Positions 39,651 to 49,300 of a stretch of 64,000 nucleotides of DNA are shown piece by piece (position 1 is the stretch's first letter; every line of letters begins with the position of its first letter). The translations under genes and the position numbers were made by a program. The DNA is from Sphingobacterium yanglingense. GTDB taxonomy: Bacteria > Bacteroidota > Bacteroidia > Sphingobacteriales > Sphingobacteriaceae. The stretch spans positions 186,001 through 250,000 of the forward strand of contig NZ_SNYV01000011.1 in NCBI RefSeq assembly GCF_004363245.1. Reading direction: 5' to 3'. Below the pieces are notes generated by a model. It ran no database searches and had not been told where the DNA came from. It was given only the letters and a program-made list of their open reading frames with translations.

Positions 39651-40955
39651 ATGCAAACAAAGAAAATTTTACTCGTTCTATTAACGAGCTGGATGACAAT
39701 GCTTCAGGCGCAAAATACAGTTCAAAAGCCCACTTTTGGAATAGGATCCGAAGTTGACCGTTATCCGGAGGTCACTTGGTTACAGGGGACTCCCATCACC
39801 AGTTTTGATAAAGAAAAGACCTACATCGTTGAGTGCTGGGCTACGTGGTGTGGTCCATGCTTAGCCGCTATCCCACATCTGAATGAACTGCACCGTACCT
39901 ATGGAAAGGATATTGTTATCATCGGTCAGAGCAGCATGGAGAATGATTTCAAAAAAGTGGAAAATTTTGTCGAGAGCAAAGGAGACGATATGGCTTACCG
40001 TGTCGCATATGCTGGCGGTGCCAGCAGTGACTTCTCCAGACAATGGCTTATTCCTGGGCGGATCAATGCGCTTCCCCATACCATAGTCATTCAGAATAAC
40101 AAGGTCATATGGATGCCCCATCCCAACGAGCTGACGACAGAAGTGATCGAGATGTTGATCAACAGGACATTTAGTCTGCAACATCTGGAGCAGGCACGCA
40201 AGCAGGACCGCATGACAATCGTACGTGGGTTGATCCGTTCAAAAGATTACGAAAAGGCCCTATCCGTACTGGATACTCTGCTGTCCAAAGATCAGGACAA
40301 TAGGGAGGCTATATCTACTATGAGTACGGTGCTGACACAGATGGGACGATATAGAGAGGCGGTAGAGTTGCTGGAGGCCAAACATGCGGAGGCTCTCTAT
40401 TCGGATATCTCCTATCGCCTTTACCAGACATTGGAGCAGGGAGGAGATACTATAAAGCTGAAAGCGCTGATTGAGAAAGATATTGATAGAGGACTACAAG
40501 TACCAGCCGCACCTATATTGGATGTTGTTTCAGAGGGGTATAAATTATATGCAAGAGAAGGAAATAGCGATACCCTAGCTGATTTTGTGCATCGAATCAC
40601 GCAACGTAGTACAACACCTAATCCCTTATTGGCCATTCTAGCCATCAGTCCTTATTATCCCATTTCCGATAATAATGGAGTTGTAACCAAAGCATTGTTT
40701 AAAGCTGCAGACAAATTTTTCGGTATGAGCCAGATGGAGTTATATTATCTCTATAAAGTGGCAGGCATGTTCTGGGATAACGGTCATCATACAATAGCTT
40801 GTCAGATTGTAGAGAAATCTATAGCAGCAGGAGAACGGGATCATTTGCCTCAAAATCGAATAGCGGCCACCGCTACTTTGTTGCTGCAGATGCAGGGCGG
40901 CCAATTTCCCTCCGAGGAAGATATTAGGGAACTCATGGAGAAGGCTAAGCAATAA
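39651..40955 (+). CDS. TlpA-family thioredoxin-like protein
   Basis: A 434-residue exported protein: signal peptide ending near LQAQN, then a TlpA-like domain (YIVECWATWCGPCLAAIPHLNELH, Cys67, Cys70, with INALPHTIVIQNNKVIWMPHP) and a helical TPR-like C-terminal half (residues about 180-434). The order is reversed relative to 27821-29317, where helices come first. The N-terminal domain closely resembles the TlpA protein of 43851-44963 (WMPHP versus WLGHP; HLNELH versus HLTELQ). Last gene of the second operon. Confidence 0.87.
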   Translation: MQTKKILLVLLTSWMTMLQAQNTVQKPTFGIGSEVDRYPEVTWLQGTPITSFDKEKTYIVECWATWCGPCLAAIPHLNELHRTYGKDIVIIGQSSMENDFKKVENFVESKGDDMAYRVAYAGGASSDFSRQWLIPGRINALPHTIVIQNNKVIWMPHPNELTTEVIEMLINRTFSLQHLEQARKQDRMTIVRGLIRSKDYEKALSVLDTLLSKDQDNREAISTMSTVLTQMGRYREAVELLEAKHAEALYSDISYRLYQTLEQGGDTIKLKALIEKDIDRGLQVPAAPILDVVSEGYKLYAREGNSDTLADFVHRITQRSTTPNPLLAILAISPYYPISDNNGVVTKALFKAADKFFGMSQMELYYLYKVAGMFWDNGHHTIACQIVEKSIAAGERDHLPQNRIAATATLLLQMQGGQFPSEEDIRELMEKAKQ

Positions 40956-41005
40956 ACGGCTGTAGTTTACTCAACTTTCTTCCACTAGATATTTAGGAAA
41001 AATTA

Positions 41006-42490
41006 TTATGCGATCAGGCTTTTTAAAATAGCAACACTGCTCTGTAGATCTTCTTTTGTTGCAGAAGCAAATCCAAGCCTGGTCGCATTTTTGTTAAAAT
41101 TGGCGTACTTATGAATACTGCCATCGGAAAAATATAGCCCCTTTTTGTACGCTATTTTAGCAAGTTTTTCCAGATCTATTTTTTCGTCAAATCGTGCCCA
41201 TATTGTCATTCCTCCATCTGGTATAGCAAATTCAACCGCATTTGTGAGATTCTGTGTAAGTAAGCTACAGAAATAATCTCGCCGCTCTTCATAGATTTTA
41301 GAAGCCTTTCTCAAATACCGTTGTATCGTGCCGTCATTTAAGATCTGTGCCATTGCATTGTCCAATATATGATCGCCCTGCCTATCCAAAAGAATCCGAA
41401 TATTGGCTAAGTGCGCAATTACATTTTCGGATGCCACCAGATAGCCCATTCTAAATGCCGGCGAAAAGCTTTTGCTAAAGGAACCACAATAGATTACCAT
41501 ACCATTTTCATCTGCACTGGCAAGTGGCATCAGTGGGCGATTGTTGTAGTGGAAATCAAAATCATAATCGTCCTCAAATATAATGAAGCCGTATTCACTT
41601 GCTAATCGCAACAATTCTAATCTCCGATCTATCCTTAGCGAAACGGTGGTCGGGTAGTGGTGGTGGGGCGTGACATACACCATCCTCACCGGAGTTTTCT
41701 TACATATCTCCCGTAGTTCATCTACTACAATGCCGTACTCGTCTACTGAAATACCTATGTGCCTAGCTCTGGCGTGGATAAAATTATGCTCTGCACGTTG
41801 CCACCCCGGTATTCCGGATACAATAACATCTCCCGGACTGATCAGCGCATTGCAGACTAGATTTATGCCCATCAACGTTCCTCGTACAGACAGAATATTT
41901 TCAGCTTTAGTCTTTAATCCTCTAGATTCATTGAGGTATTGGGATAAGGCTTCTTTGTAATCATCAGGCCCATCAGGAGAGTTGTAGCTTCCAAACCTAT
42001 TGTATATACCTCCTCTAGAAAGCTGATTGCGATATGCCCTGTACAATTCTTTGATAGGCGCTAGCCTAGGATCTGGATAGCCATCATCGAGATGGAGTTC
42101 CGCTACAGGTACAAAGTATGGATTTACCAGGTAATGCAGCTCATTAAGCTCAAAACCTGCAATATTTTGGGCTTTCGTTGCATTGGTGCCATTTCGTAAT
42201 TGTTCGGGTTCTAAGTCCGGAATATGATTGGATACAAATGTCCCACGGCCCACAAAGCTTTCCAACCAACCCTGGGTCTGTAGTTCGCTTATGGCTTTGG
42301 TGACTGTGATTCTGTTCAGATTCAATAGGTGGGCTATCTTCCTGGATGAAGGGAGCTTTTGGTTGCTCCTGATAATTCCTTTTTTTATTAAAAGAAGAAT
42401 CTCATCGGCTAACTGTAAATAGATTGCTCTGTGCATTTCCGCACTTAGTTTAATCTCCGTAAATATGTGATCATCAATTGAGGAATCCAT
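41006..42490 (-). CDS. MocR/PdxR-type GntR-family transcription regulator
   Basis: A 494-residue fusion of a GntR winged helix (about residues 15-90; LPSSRKIAHLLNLNRITVTKAISELQTQGWLES) and a fold-type I aminotransferase domain (about 120-490). The PLP lysine is likely Lys340 in GSFSKSFSPAFRMGY. MocR proteins bind PLP or PLP adducts as effectors and rarely act as enzymes. The gene is divergent from two GNAT genes, with TGGACTA repeats between, so it probably regulates those genes and itself. Confidence 0.92.
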   Translation of the reverse strand: MDSSIDDHIFTEIKLSAEMHRAIYLQLADEILLLIKKGIIRSNQKLPSSRKIAHLLNLNRITVTKAISELQTQGWLESFVGRGTFVSNHIPDLEPEQLRNGTNATKAQNIAGFELNELHYLVNPYFVPVAELHLDDGYPDPRLAPIKELYRAYRNQLSRGGIYNRFGSYNSPDGPDDYKEALSQYLNESRGLKTKAENILSVRGTLMGINLVCNALISPGDVIVSGIPGWQRAEHNFIHARARHIGISVDEYGIVVDELREICKKTPVRMVYVTPHHHYPTTVSLRIDRRLELLRLASEYGFIIFEDDYDFDFHYNNRPLMPLASADENGMVIYCGSFSKSFSPAFRMGYLVASENVIAHLANIRILLDRQGDHILDNAMAQILNDGTIQRYLRKASKIYEERRDYFCSLLTQNLTNAVEFAIPDGGMTIWARFDEKIDLEKLAKIAYKKGLYFSDGSIHKYANFNKNATRLGFASATKEDLQSSVAILKSLIA

Positions 42491-42585
42491 TGTACGTTTA
42501 CATTAAAAACACTGCAATATATCAATAGTTATTTAAAATTCGTTGGTGATTTCGGTTATAGATTTCGCTTGGATGATATTTTAAT

Positions 42586-42645
42586 TGGACTACCCAGTTT
42601 ATTTATGATGGACTATCAATATATACCAATAACTGGATAGTTTTG
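42586..42645 (+). promoter_or_regulatory. MocR operator repeats and GNAT promoter
   Basis: Direct repeats TGGACTA at 42586-42592 and 42609-42615 are 23 bp apart. A partly inverted copy (ACCCAGTT versus AACTGGAT) surrounds 42593-42638. A -7 box TAGTTTTG (42638-42645) matches TAnnTTTG, with no TTTG at -33; the second TGGACTA sits where -33 should be. This fits a MocR-activated promoter for the acetyltransferase gene. Confidence 0.55.
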
Positions 42646-42666
42646 TGTGAAAGAATAACAAAATTT

Positions 42667-43131
42667 ATGACACACAAGCAAATCAACATTCGCAAAGCAG
42701 TAGAATCAGATAGCGAAAGGCTGTGGGGGCTGATGCGGGATCTGGCCATTTTCGAGAAGTATATCGATGTTTTTGCCATAACTCCAGAAATTGTGAGGGA
42801 GAAGGGATTTAGAAAAGATAATCCTGACTTCTATTGTTTGGTGGCAGAATCGGGTGATGAAATCGCAGGTATGCTGGTTTATTACTTCCTCCCTTATACT
42901 GCTCAGAACCAGCCGGCCATTTATATGAAAGAACTTTATGTTGAGGCGAAGTATCGGGGAAGAAAAGTTGGTGAAAAATTGATGGAGGCATTGAAACTGG
43001 AGGCTGTGCAAAATAACTGTGGTCAGATCAAATGGACTGTAGCACCATGGAATGAAGGCGGTAAACGGTTTTATGAGCGTTTGGGTGCGAATCAAAACAA
43101 TGAATGGATCAACTACGAGTGGAATGTTTAG
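42667..43131 (+). CDS. GNAT-family N-acetyltransferase
   Basis: A 154-residue GNAT protein with the acetyl-CoA-binding motif YVEAKYRGRKVGEKLMEAL (R-G-R-K-V-G) and a C-terminal WNEGGKRFYERLGA helix, typical of the spermidine/diamine-acetyltransferase-like branch. ATG 42667 is chosen because it is 22 bp after the -7 box and begins with the usual ITIRK-like strand; an in-frame TTG at 42643 overlaps the promoter. Acceptor substrate unknown. Control by the divergent MocR regulator is likely. Confidence 0.9.
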   Translation: MTHKQINIRKAVESDSERLWGLMRDLAIFEKYIDVFAITPEIVREKGFRKDNPDFYCLVAESGDEIAGMLVYYFLPYTAQNQPAIYMKELYVEAKYRGRKVGEKLMEALKLEAVQNNCGQIKWTVAPWNEGGKRFYERLGANQNNEWINYEWNV

Positions 43132-43175
43132 CAAACTGTAGTTAAGACCTCAGATTAAAATTGAAAAAGAGCAGA

Positions 43176-43697
43176 ATGAAAAATATAATAATCAAAAAGG
43201 CGAGTTTAGCTGATATCGCCCAACTTCAAAAAATAGGGCGAGAGACATTCTCTGAAACTTTCTCGGAGAGCAATTCTGCAGAGAATATGAAAAAATACCT
43301 GGAAGAAGGGTTCTCTATCAGTAAGTTAAGTGAAGAGCTAAGTAACGAACACGCTGCATTTTATTTTGCAATGCGTGATAATCAGGTAATCGGTTACCTA
43401 AAAATCAACCTCGGTGCTTCGCAAACAGAGTTACAGGATAGTCACAGCCTTGAAATTGAACGTATCTATGTTCTTGCAGCCTATCATGGGCATAAGGTGG
43501 GGCAGTTGCTGTTTGAAAAGGCTATGGATATTGCTCACGAAAAAGAGGTAGACTATGTCTGGTTGGGGGTATGGGAAGAGAACCCACGGGCTATACGTTT
43601 TTATCTGAAGAACGGATTTATAGAATTTGATAAACACATTTTTGTATTAGGGGATGATCGGCAGACTGACATCATGATGCGAAAAAAAATAAATTGA
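43176..43697 (+). CDS. GNAT-family N-acetyltransferase
   Basis: A 173-residue GNAT protein with the acetyl-CoA motif IERIYVLAAYHGHKVGQLLF and the C-terminal ENPRAIRFYLKNGFIEFDKH, resembling acetyltransferases of the PaiA/YhhY kind. ATG 43176 gives the standard start (MKNIIIKKASLADIAQL); an in-frame TTG at 43161 is less likely. It lies 44 bp after the first GNAT gene and probably shares its transcript. Confidence 0.9.
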   Translation: MKNIIIKKASLADIAQLQKIGRETFSETFSESNSAENMKKYLEEGFSISKLSEELSNEHAAFYFAMRDNQVIGYLKINLGASQTELQDSHSLEIERIYVLAAYHGHKVGQLLFEKAMDIAHEKEVDYVWLGVWEENPRAIRFYLKNGFIEFDKHIFVLGDDRQTDIMMRKKIN

Positions 43698-43777
43698 AGA
43701 AGAACTATTGTGTCTAATTTATAGGGTTTGAAATCGAAGATAGATTTGTCAGATATTTGATTTTTTTGCCTATTATA

Positions 43778-43805
43778 AGCGCTCCCAATCATAATAGGGA
43801 GCGCT
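43778..43805. terminator. Bidirectional terminator between convergent genes
   Basis: Perfect 9-bp arms AGCGCTCCC and GGGAGCGCT with a 10-nt loop lie between the convergent GNAT and TlpA genes. On the minus strand a run of A in the template gives a downstream T-poor tail, so efficiency may differ by direction. Confidence 0.7.
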
Positions 43806-43850
43806 CATAATTATAAATAGTACAGTGTTATGTTTGAATAAACTTAAGGA

Positions 43851-44963
43851 TTATTTTAATCTTCCCTGTTTATAAAGTGCAAGCTTATTCTTGTATTCTT
43901 CGACGGTATAATCCATAACAGTTCCCACCATCGTGCCGTCTTTTAATGCTTGTTCAGCAATTTCGATAGCTTTCTTTTCCATGTTTATCGCCTTAGCAAA
44001 GTTATCTCCTTTTGCATAACATGTAGCTAGCGCATCTGCAACTAGTGGATTTTTAATTTCTTCGTCTTCTCGGAATAGATCAGTTACCCACAGATAAGTT
44101 TCTGAGGAAAGACCCTCTACTTTATAGACTTCACTCAATATAAGTGGAGGTGTTATGTCTTTTGTAGCTAAAGATTTCGTTGCAAAGAGAACAGCCTCTT
44201 TCTCACTTACCTCGTTCACTAAAATTTTGAATCTTGTCAAATCCATCATTTTTTTGAAGTCAGGTTTATCTGCAATTAATTTATCCATAAGAATAAACGC
44301 TTTGTCGAAATCTTTAGCCGCCAATGCTTCTTGTATAGGATTGAGAAGAGCCATACGTGCCTCCATAAACTCCCGTTCCTTTTGAGCAGCTTTATCGGCT
44401 TCAAGCTTAAAAGATTCTGCGTCAAAACTCCCGTCAAGTACCTTTGGTAAAACAGCATCTATACCTTGTGGATGACCCAACCACACAATACGATTATCTT
44501 TTATGATAAAGCTTGCTGGTATACCATTTTGACCGGCCGCCTTTAACCAATTGTTGCCCATATATTGTTCCTTGTCGTCGACGATCACTGTGTACCCCAT
44601 GTTAGCATCATTTCCCTTCACAAATTTCTCTACATTAGGCACGACGGTTTCATAGCTTTCTCCCTTAGAAATCTTCTCCCATACATTGACTCCTACAAAA
44701 GTGACCTTTCCGTTGTACCGTTTCTGTAATTCCGTGAGATGAGGCATTGCTGCTTTACAGGGACCACACCATGTTGCCCAAAACTCCATAACATATACCT
44801 GTTGAGGATCAAAGTTATTAAATTGAGGACCTTTTAACCACTTTGAAAAGCGGATTTCAGGAGCGATATCACCGACACCTAGTTTACCATTGTTTTGGCC
44901 AAAAGTGGTATTTAAAAATAGTGTGCAGATTGACACTATTAAAAGCATTATTTTATTTGTCAT
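43851..44963 (-). CDS. TlpA-family thioredoxin-like protein
   Basis: A 370-residue exported protein: signal peptide ending near TTFGQ, TlpA domain with VYVMEFWATWCGPCKAAMPHLTELQ (Cys66, Cys69) and NGIPASFIIKDNRIVWLGHP, then a helical C-terminal half from about residue 190. ATG 44963 is chosen because it begins the signal peptide directly and lies 10 bp after the SusD stop; an in-frame ATG at 44999 would overlap SusD by 26 bp. Last gene of the minus-strand sigma/FecR/SusC/SusD operon. Similar to the TlpA protein at 39651-40955. Confidence 0.88.
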   Translation of the reverse strand: MTNKIMLLIVSICTLFLNTTFGQNNGKLGVGDIAPEIRFSKWLKGPQFNNFDPQQVYVMEFWATWCGPCKAAMPHLTELQKRYNGKVTFVGVNVWEKISKGESYETVVPNVEKFVKGNDANMGYTVIVDDKEQYMGNNWLKAAGQNGIPASFIIKDNRIVWLGHPQGIDAVLPKVLDGSFDAESFKLEADKAAQKEREFMEARMALLNPIQEALAAKDFDKAFILMDKLIADKPDFKKMMDLTRFKILVNEVSEKEAVLFATKSLATKDITPPLILSEVYKVEGLSSETYLWVTDLFREDEEIKNPLVADALATCYAKGDNFAKAINMEKKAIEIAEQALKDGTMVGTVMDYTVEEYKNKLALYKQGRLK

Positions 44964-44973
44964 TTTTGTTGTT

Positions 44974-46392
44974 TTAATAATTCTGGGTAAGTGTTTCATT
45001 AAATTGAGTCGCGCTCTGCGGGAATGGTAAAATCCATAATGGGGAATTCGGAGTTAATGTATACGTCTTTCCATTAATTGTCCTACGGATTGTTTCAGCA
45101 TATGTACCTTCACTGTTCCATCTTTTTATGTTGACAAAATTTCTCCAGGTGAATAGGAACTCAATCCTGGATACCTTTTTGAGATGAGCCATAGCTTGTA
45201 CTTCGTCACTCGCTGAGAGATGTACATAGACTGCAGGATCAATGCGCCGTACGCGGATTTTTTCAATTTCTGCCATACCCTCAGCTATCTTATTTGTCCT
45301 TATCAAACACTCCGATTTCATCATAACTAGATCTGAAACAGTCAATCCCGCACTGTTCGACTCGTATAACTGAGCTATCCAAGCAGGAATATTTTGTAGA
45401 CCTACGTATAGAAATCCAAACTGATAATTGTAGACGTTAGTTCTATCTTTAATAATATTTCCAGGCTCGTAATAGTCACTGAGAATTTCATAGGTGGGCG
45501 TGAGTATTGAAGGGTCAAAGGTATTCGAAAAGGCATAAAATAGGTTATCTGGAGCTTTTAAGCCAGAGCGAGTTAAAGTTCTTTTCTCTAGTACAGGCTC
45601 AGCTAATAAGGGTCTATGATCTTCTAAAGTACTATTATACTTTAGCGCTTCATTTGTGGCTATGAGCGCTTCACTGTAGTTGCGCATAGATAGCAGTATC
45701 TTGGCCTTCACCGCATAAGCAAATCCTTTACCTACTCGCATACTGTTCTTGGGTTGGTCGGGCAACGTATTTAATGCCAAGGCAGCGTCTACATCTTCTA
45801 AGAGATTATCATACACCTCCTTGACGGTATTTTTAGTATTAACCTCTTCAAAGTTTATGTCTTTGACATAGGGGATGCCACCATCAGTGGCTGCAGTACT
45901 TGGATCATAGGCCTTAGCATACATATTGACCAAGAGGTAGTGCATGAAAGCCCTTAACACGTAAGCTTCAGCTTTCAGTTGTGTTAATAATTTTTGATCA
46001 CCTTTTGCACTATTTGCATTCGTCAATACAATATTAGCGACCATGGCGATGTTTTTGTAAAGACCATCATAGCGACCATCGGTCGGGGTCAGTGCTGCCC
46101 GATCAGCAGTTTCATCATAGGTCAGCAATACCTTGTCCATAGTGACTACATTCGATGATATCACATTTGGGACATTGTAAGCCAGAAGATACATGTCATT
46201 TGCTATCAGTGAAAGACGATTCATATTAAATGTACTCCCAGAATACTGTACGTTGAGCAATTGGTCAAGATCCTCTACCCGATCCAATAGGTTCTGTCCC
46301 TTTGGTACAAAGTCCGTGTATTTTGCACAGCTGATAACTGTACTTAGTAGCAGTATGCTACATAAACTATATATATATAATCTTGTTTTCAT
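44974..46392 (-). CDS. SusD/RagB-family lipoprotein
   Basis: A 472-residue SusD with lipobox TVISCAKYTDFVP (Cys22) and C-terminal HLKKVSRIEFLFTWRNFVNIKRWN. ATG 46392 gives a clean lipoprotein signal and lies 4 bp after the SusC stop; the upstream in-frame ATG at 46449 would place 19 extra residues inside the SusC gene. The C-terminus ends in NETLTQNY. Partner of the SusC at 46397-49966. Confidence 0.92.
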   Translation of the reverse strand: MKTRLYIYSLCSILLLSTVISCAKYTDFVPKGQNLLDRVEDLDQLLNVQYSGSTFNMNRLSLIANDMYLLAYNVPNVISSNVVTMDKVLLTYDETADRAALTPTDGRYDGLYKNIAMVANIVLTNANSAKGDQKLLTQLKAEAYVLRAFMHYLLVNMYAKAYDPSTAATDGGIPYVKDINFEEVNTKNTVKEVYDNLLEDVDAALALNTLPDQPKNSMRVGKGFAYAVKAKILLSMRNYSEALIATNEALKYNSTLEDHRPLLAEPVLEKRTLTRSGLKAPDNLFYAFSNTFDPSILTPTYEILSDYYEPGNIIKDRTNVYNYQFGFLYVGLQNIPAWIAQLYESNSAGLTVSDLVMMKSECLIRTNKIAEGMAEIEKIRVRRIDPAVYVHLSASDEVQAMAHLKKVSRIEFLFTWRNFVNIKRWNSEGTYAETIRRTINGKTYTLTPNSPLWILPFPQSATQFNETLTQNY

Positions 46393-46396
46393 TTTT

Positions 46397-49300
46397 TTAA
46401 AAATTAGCGTTAACACCAAATACAAATGAAGTCGGAATAGGTGAGCCACCTGTCTCCGGATCTATATGTACATCGTTCTGTTTTATCCATATTGATTTGG
46501 GGTTATTAAGTTGGAGACGTATCCTTAAGTTATTAGCTCTTACTTTCGAACTAATCTGTTGTGGGACTGTATAACCAAATACAATGTTTCTGATTTTTAT
46601 GAAATCGGCCTTACGAATCAGATTGTCCGAATAATAGTATTGGTTAGTAGCAGGGATTTGATAGAATTCACCACTTCCCGGTACATCTGTATCTTTATTC
46701 GTAGGCGACCAACTTTCCAATAGATAGGATGGCAATGAACCATAATTAGGCATCTGATAGGGTAGTGGGACAGGTCTAGCTCTAAAATGATGCCCTCCAT
46801 AATATATGGCATATATACCAATATCAAAGCCTTTGTATGAAAAATCGTTGTTAAATCCGATATTGACTTTAGGGTCTTCACTACCCGAGTATGCGATAGC
46901 TTCAGCCTCTGTAGGGCCGAGGGTTGTTTTTGTAGGAATACCAGCTGTATTAAACCACTGGGCCATACCCATATCATCCAATCCTGCGAAGCGGAAAGAA
47001 AATATTGAGTTTACCGGATATCCAACTTTGTAAGAGCCTCCCCCAGCCAATGTAATTGGATTTCTGGTCAATTCATCCACTTCGGTAATTTTGTTTTTAT
47101 TCCATGCACCGGTGAGCTGAGACGTCCATCTAAATAAACTTTCTGATCTCATCCAATCATAACTAAGACTGAATTCAAGTCCTTTGTTTACCATGCTTGC
47201 ATTGTTAATAATCATTGAATTGAAACCTTCTGAGGGGTCCATTCTTTTTACAGCAAATAGATCTGTTCCTTTCCGATGGTACCAGTCTAGTGTCCCTTTT
47301 AGACGGTTGTCAAATGTTGAAAAATCAACACCGACATTGGTTGTTGCCGTTTTTTCCCAGCGCAATTGATCATTAGGTGGGTTTGATACTGTAGCGTTCG
47401 GAAGTTGCGTCAGATTATTCGTTCCCGAGGTCGCGGCTAAGCGCGCTGTTACATTTTTAATATTCCCTGTTAAACCGTAAGATGTTCTAAGCTTTAAATA
47501 GTTAATCCAAGTGTGAGACTTTATAAAATCTTCATTGGATACGACCCAAGATGCCCCCATTGACCAAAGGGGTTTTCCTCGATAACGCTCGTCTCCACCA
47601 AAAAGGTCTGCATAATCCTTGCGCAGAGATCCAAATAGATTATATTTCTGTTTGAAGCTATAGGTGAGATTGGCATAACCTGAGGCAAATCGATGCATTT
47701 CGTCCCGCTCTAATCCCATAGTAGATAGTTCTTCAAAGAAGTGGTATTGTCTTGTTGGGTAGTTCATATTCCAGAATGTCCCCATGTTTCTGTTGAAAAG
47801 GTCATTAAAGTTCACATTGTTTGTAAACTGAGTCTGAAGCTGGTCATCATATCCCAACAAAATTCCATGTTGGCCATAATTACGAGTCTGACGTATCTCA
47901 AAACCTGCTAAAGCTATAATTCGGTGATCGTCTAGGCTACGATCATAATTAGCTTGCATACGAGCAGTGTAGTTAGGACTTCTTATCGCTGAGGTATTCA
48001 GTTTACCTCCTTTAGGCAGCATTGCACTATAGGTTCCGTCAGTTTTAGTGTACACATTTTGTAGCCAGCGCATGGTATAACTTTCCGCTTCCGAATACCC
48101 CGATATATCCGTTCGAATATCTTCATACTGAAACATAGGACTCAATATAAGTCCTTTTATAGGTCTGATATCCATGTTTACATAATAACGAGTATGAAGA
48201 GAAGAGGTGTTCTTAAAGTCACGTTCCAGTTCATCTAGATGATTAAAATCTGCCGAATACAGTCCTGGAATAGTCTCAAATATATTGTTGTATGCGTTAA
48301 ATCTATTTGTAGTGTAATATGCCCGGCTACCATCATCGTTTAATAATCTATAGTATGACGGAACATTAAATGGAGTAGTTGCAAATTGGCTGTTATGTGC
48401 TCTGGTTTTTCCAATTACGCTATTCACACCATAATTGATATCAAGCCATTTATCAGGTGTATACGTACCTTTGTAATGAAGATTGATCCGTTTATCAAAA
48501 GCATTGATAATGCCTTGATTATTGGAAGTATAGTTGATGACTAAATTATTTTGTGTTCGTCCATTGTTGGTTCGCAAAGCCAGATTATACTGTTGCCCAA
48601 TTCCCTTTAATAAAGCATGCTCCCGGTATTCTTTAGCAAAATCATTTTGCCTGTAGCTGTCTAAAATAGCGTCCAATTGTGTTTGTGAAATTTCATTTTT
48701 GGTTAACTGGTAATAGCCATACCGTATAGGCGATATGGGATTACCTGTGTTTATATCGCTTTCCAATTGATTTATGGGGTTAGCAACAGAGCCATTACCT
48801 CCCGAAAACCACCACTTATAATAGTTACTTTCCCATTCTACTTGTTGACTGGGGGTCATATAATTATTGTAGCTATAATCAGGTTTTTGCGTTAAAGTCA
48901 GGTTTGCGGCAGCTTCCACAACGGTTTTTCCTTTTTCCTGAGCATTTTTAGTAGTGACTACAATGACCCCATTAGAAGCTCGGGCACCATAGATCGCGGC
49001 GGCGGCTGCATCCTTCAGTACGCTTATACTCTCCACATCGTAAGGGTTCAGGTCGCTGACAGATCCTTCAATAGGGAGTCCATCGACAACGATCAATATA
49101 TTTGCATTTGCATCTAGTGTGCTTACACCGCGTATGCTGGCTTTGCCCTGATACTGCACCAAACCGGGTACCACTCCTTCAAGATTTTCCATGATATTCA
49201 CGGCGTTTCTTCTGCCAAGTTCTTTGCTACCTATAGTGGTCACCGATCCGGTTACGTTTTCTCGGCTTATTTTCTGATAGCCTGTATTTACAATGGTGAT

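Noticed and set aside
44964..44999. Upstream start for the minus-strand TlpA gene
   Set aside because: It would overlap SusD by 26 bp and put 12 polar residues before the signal peptide; ATG 44963 fits better.
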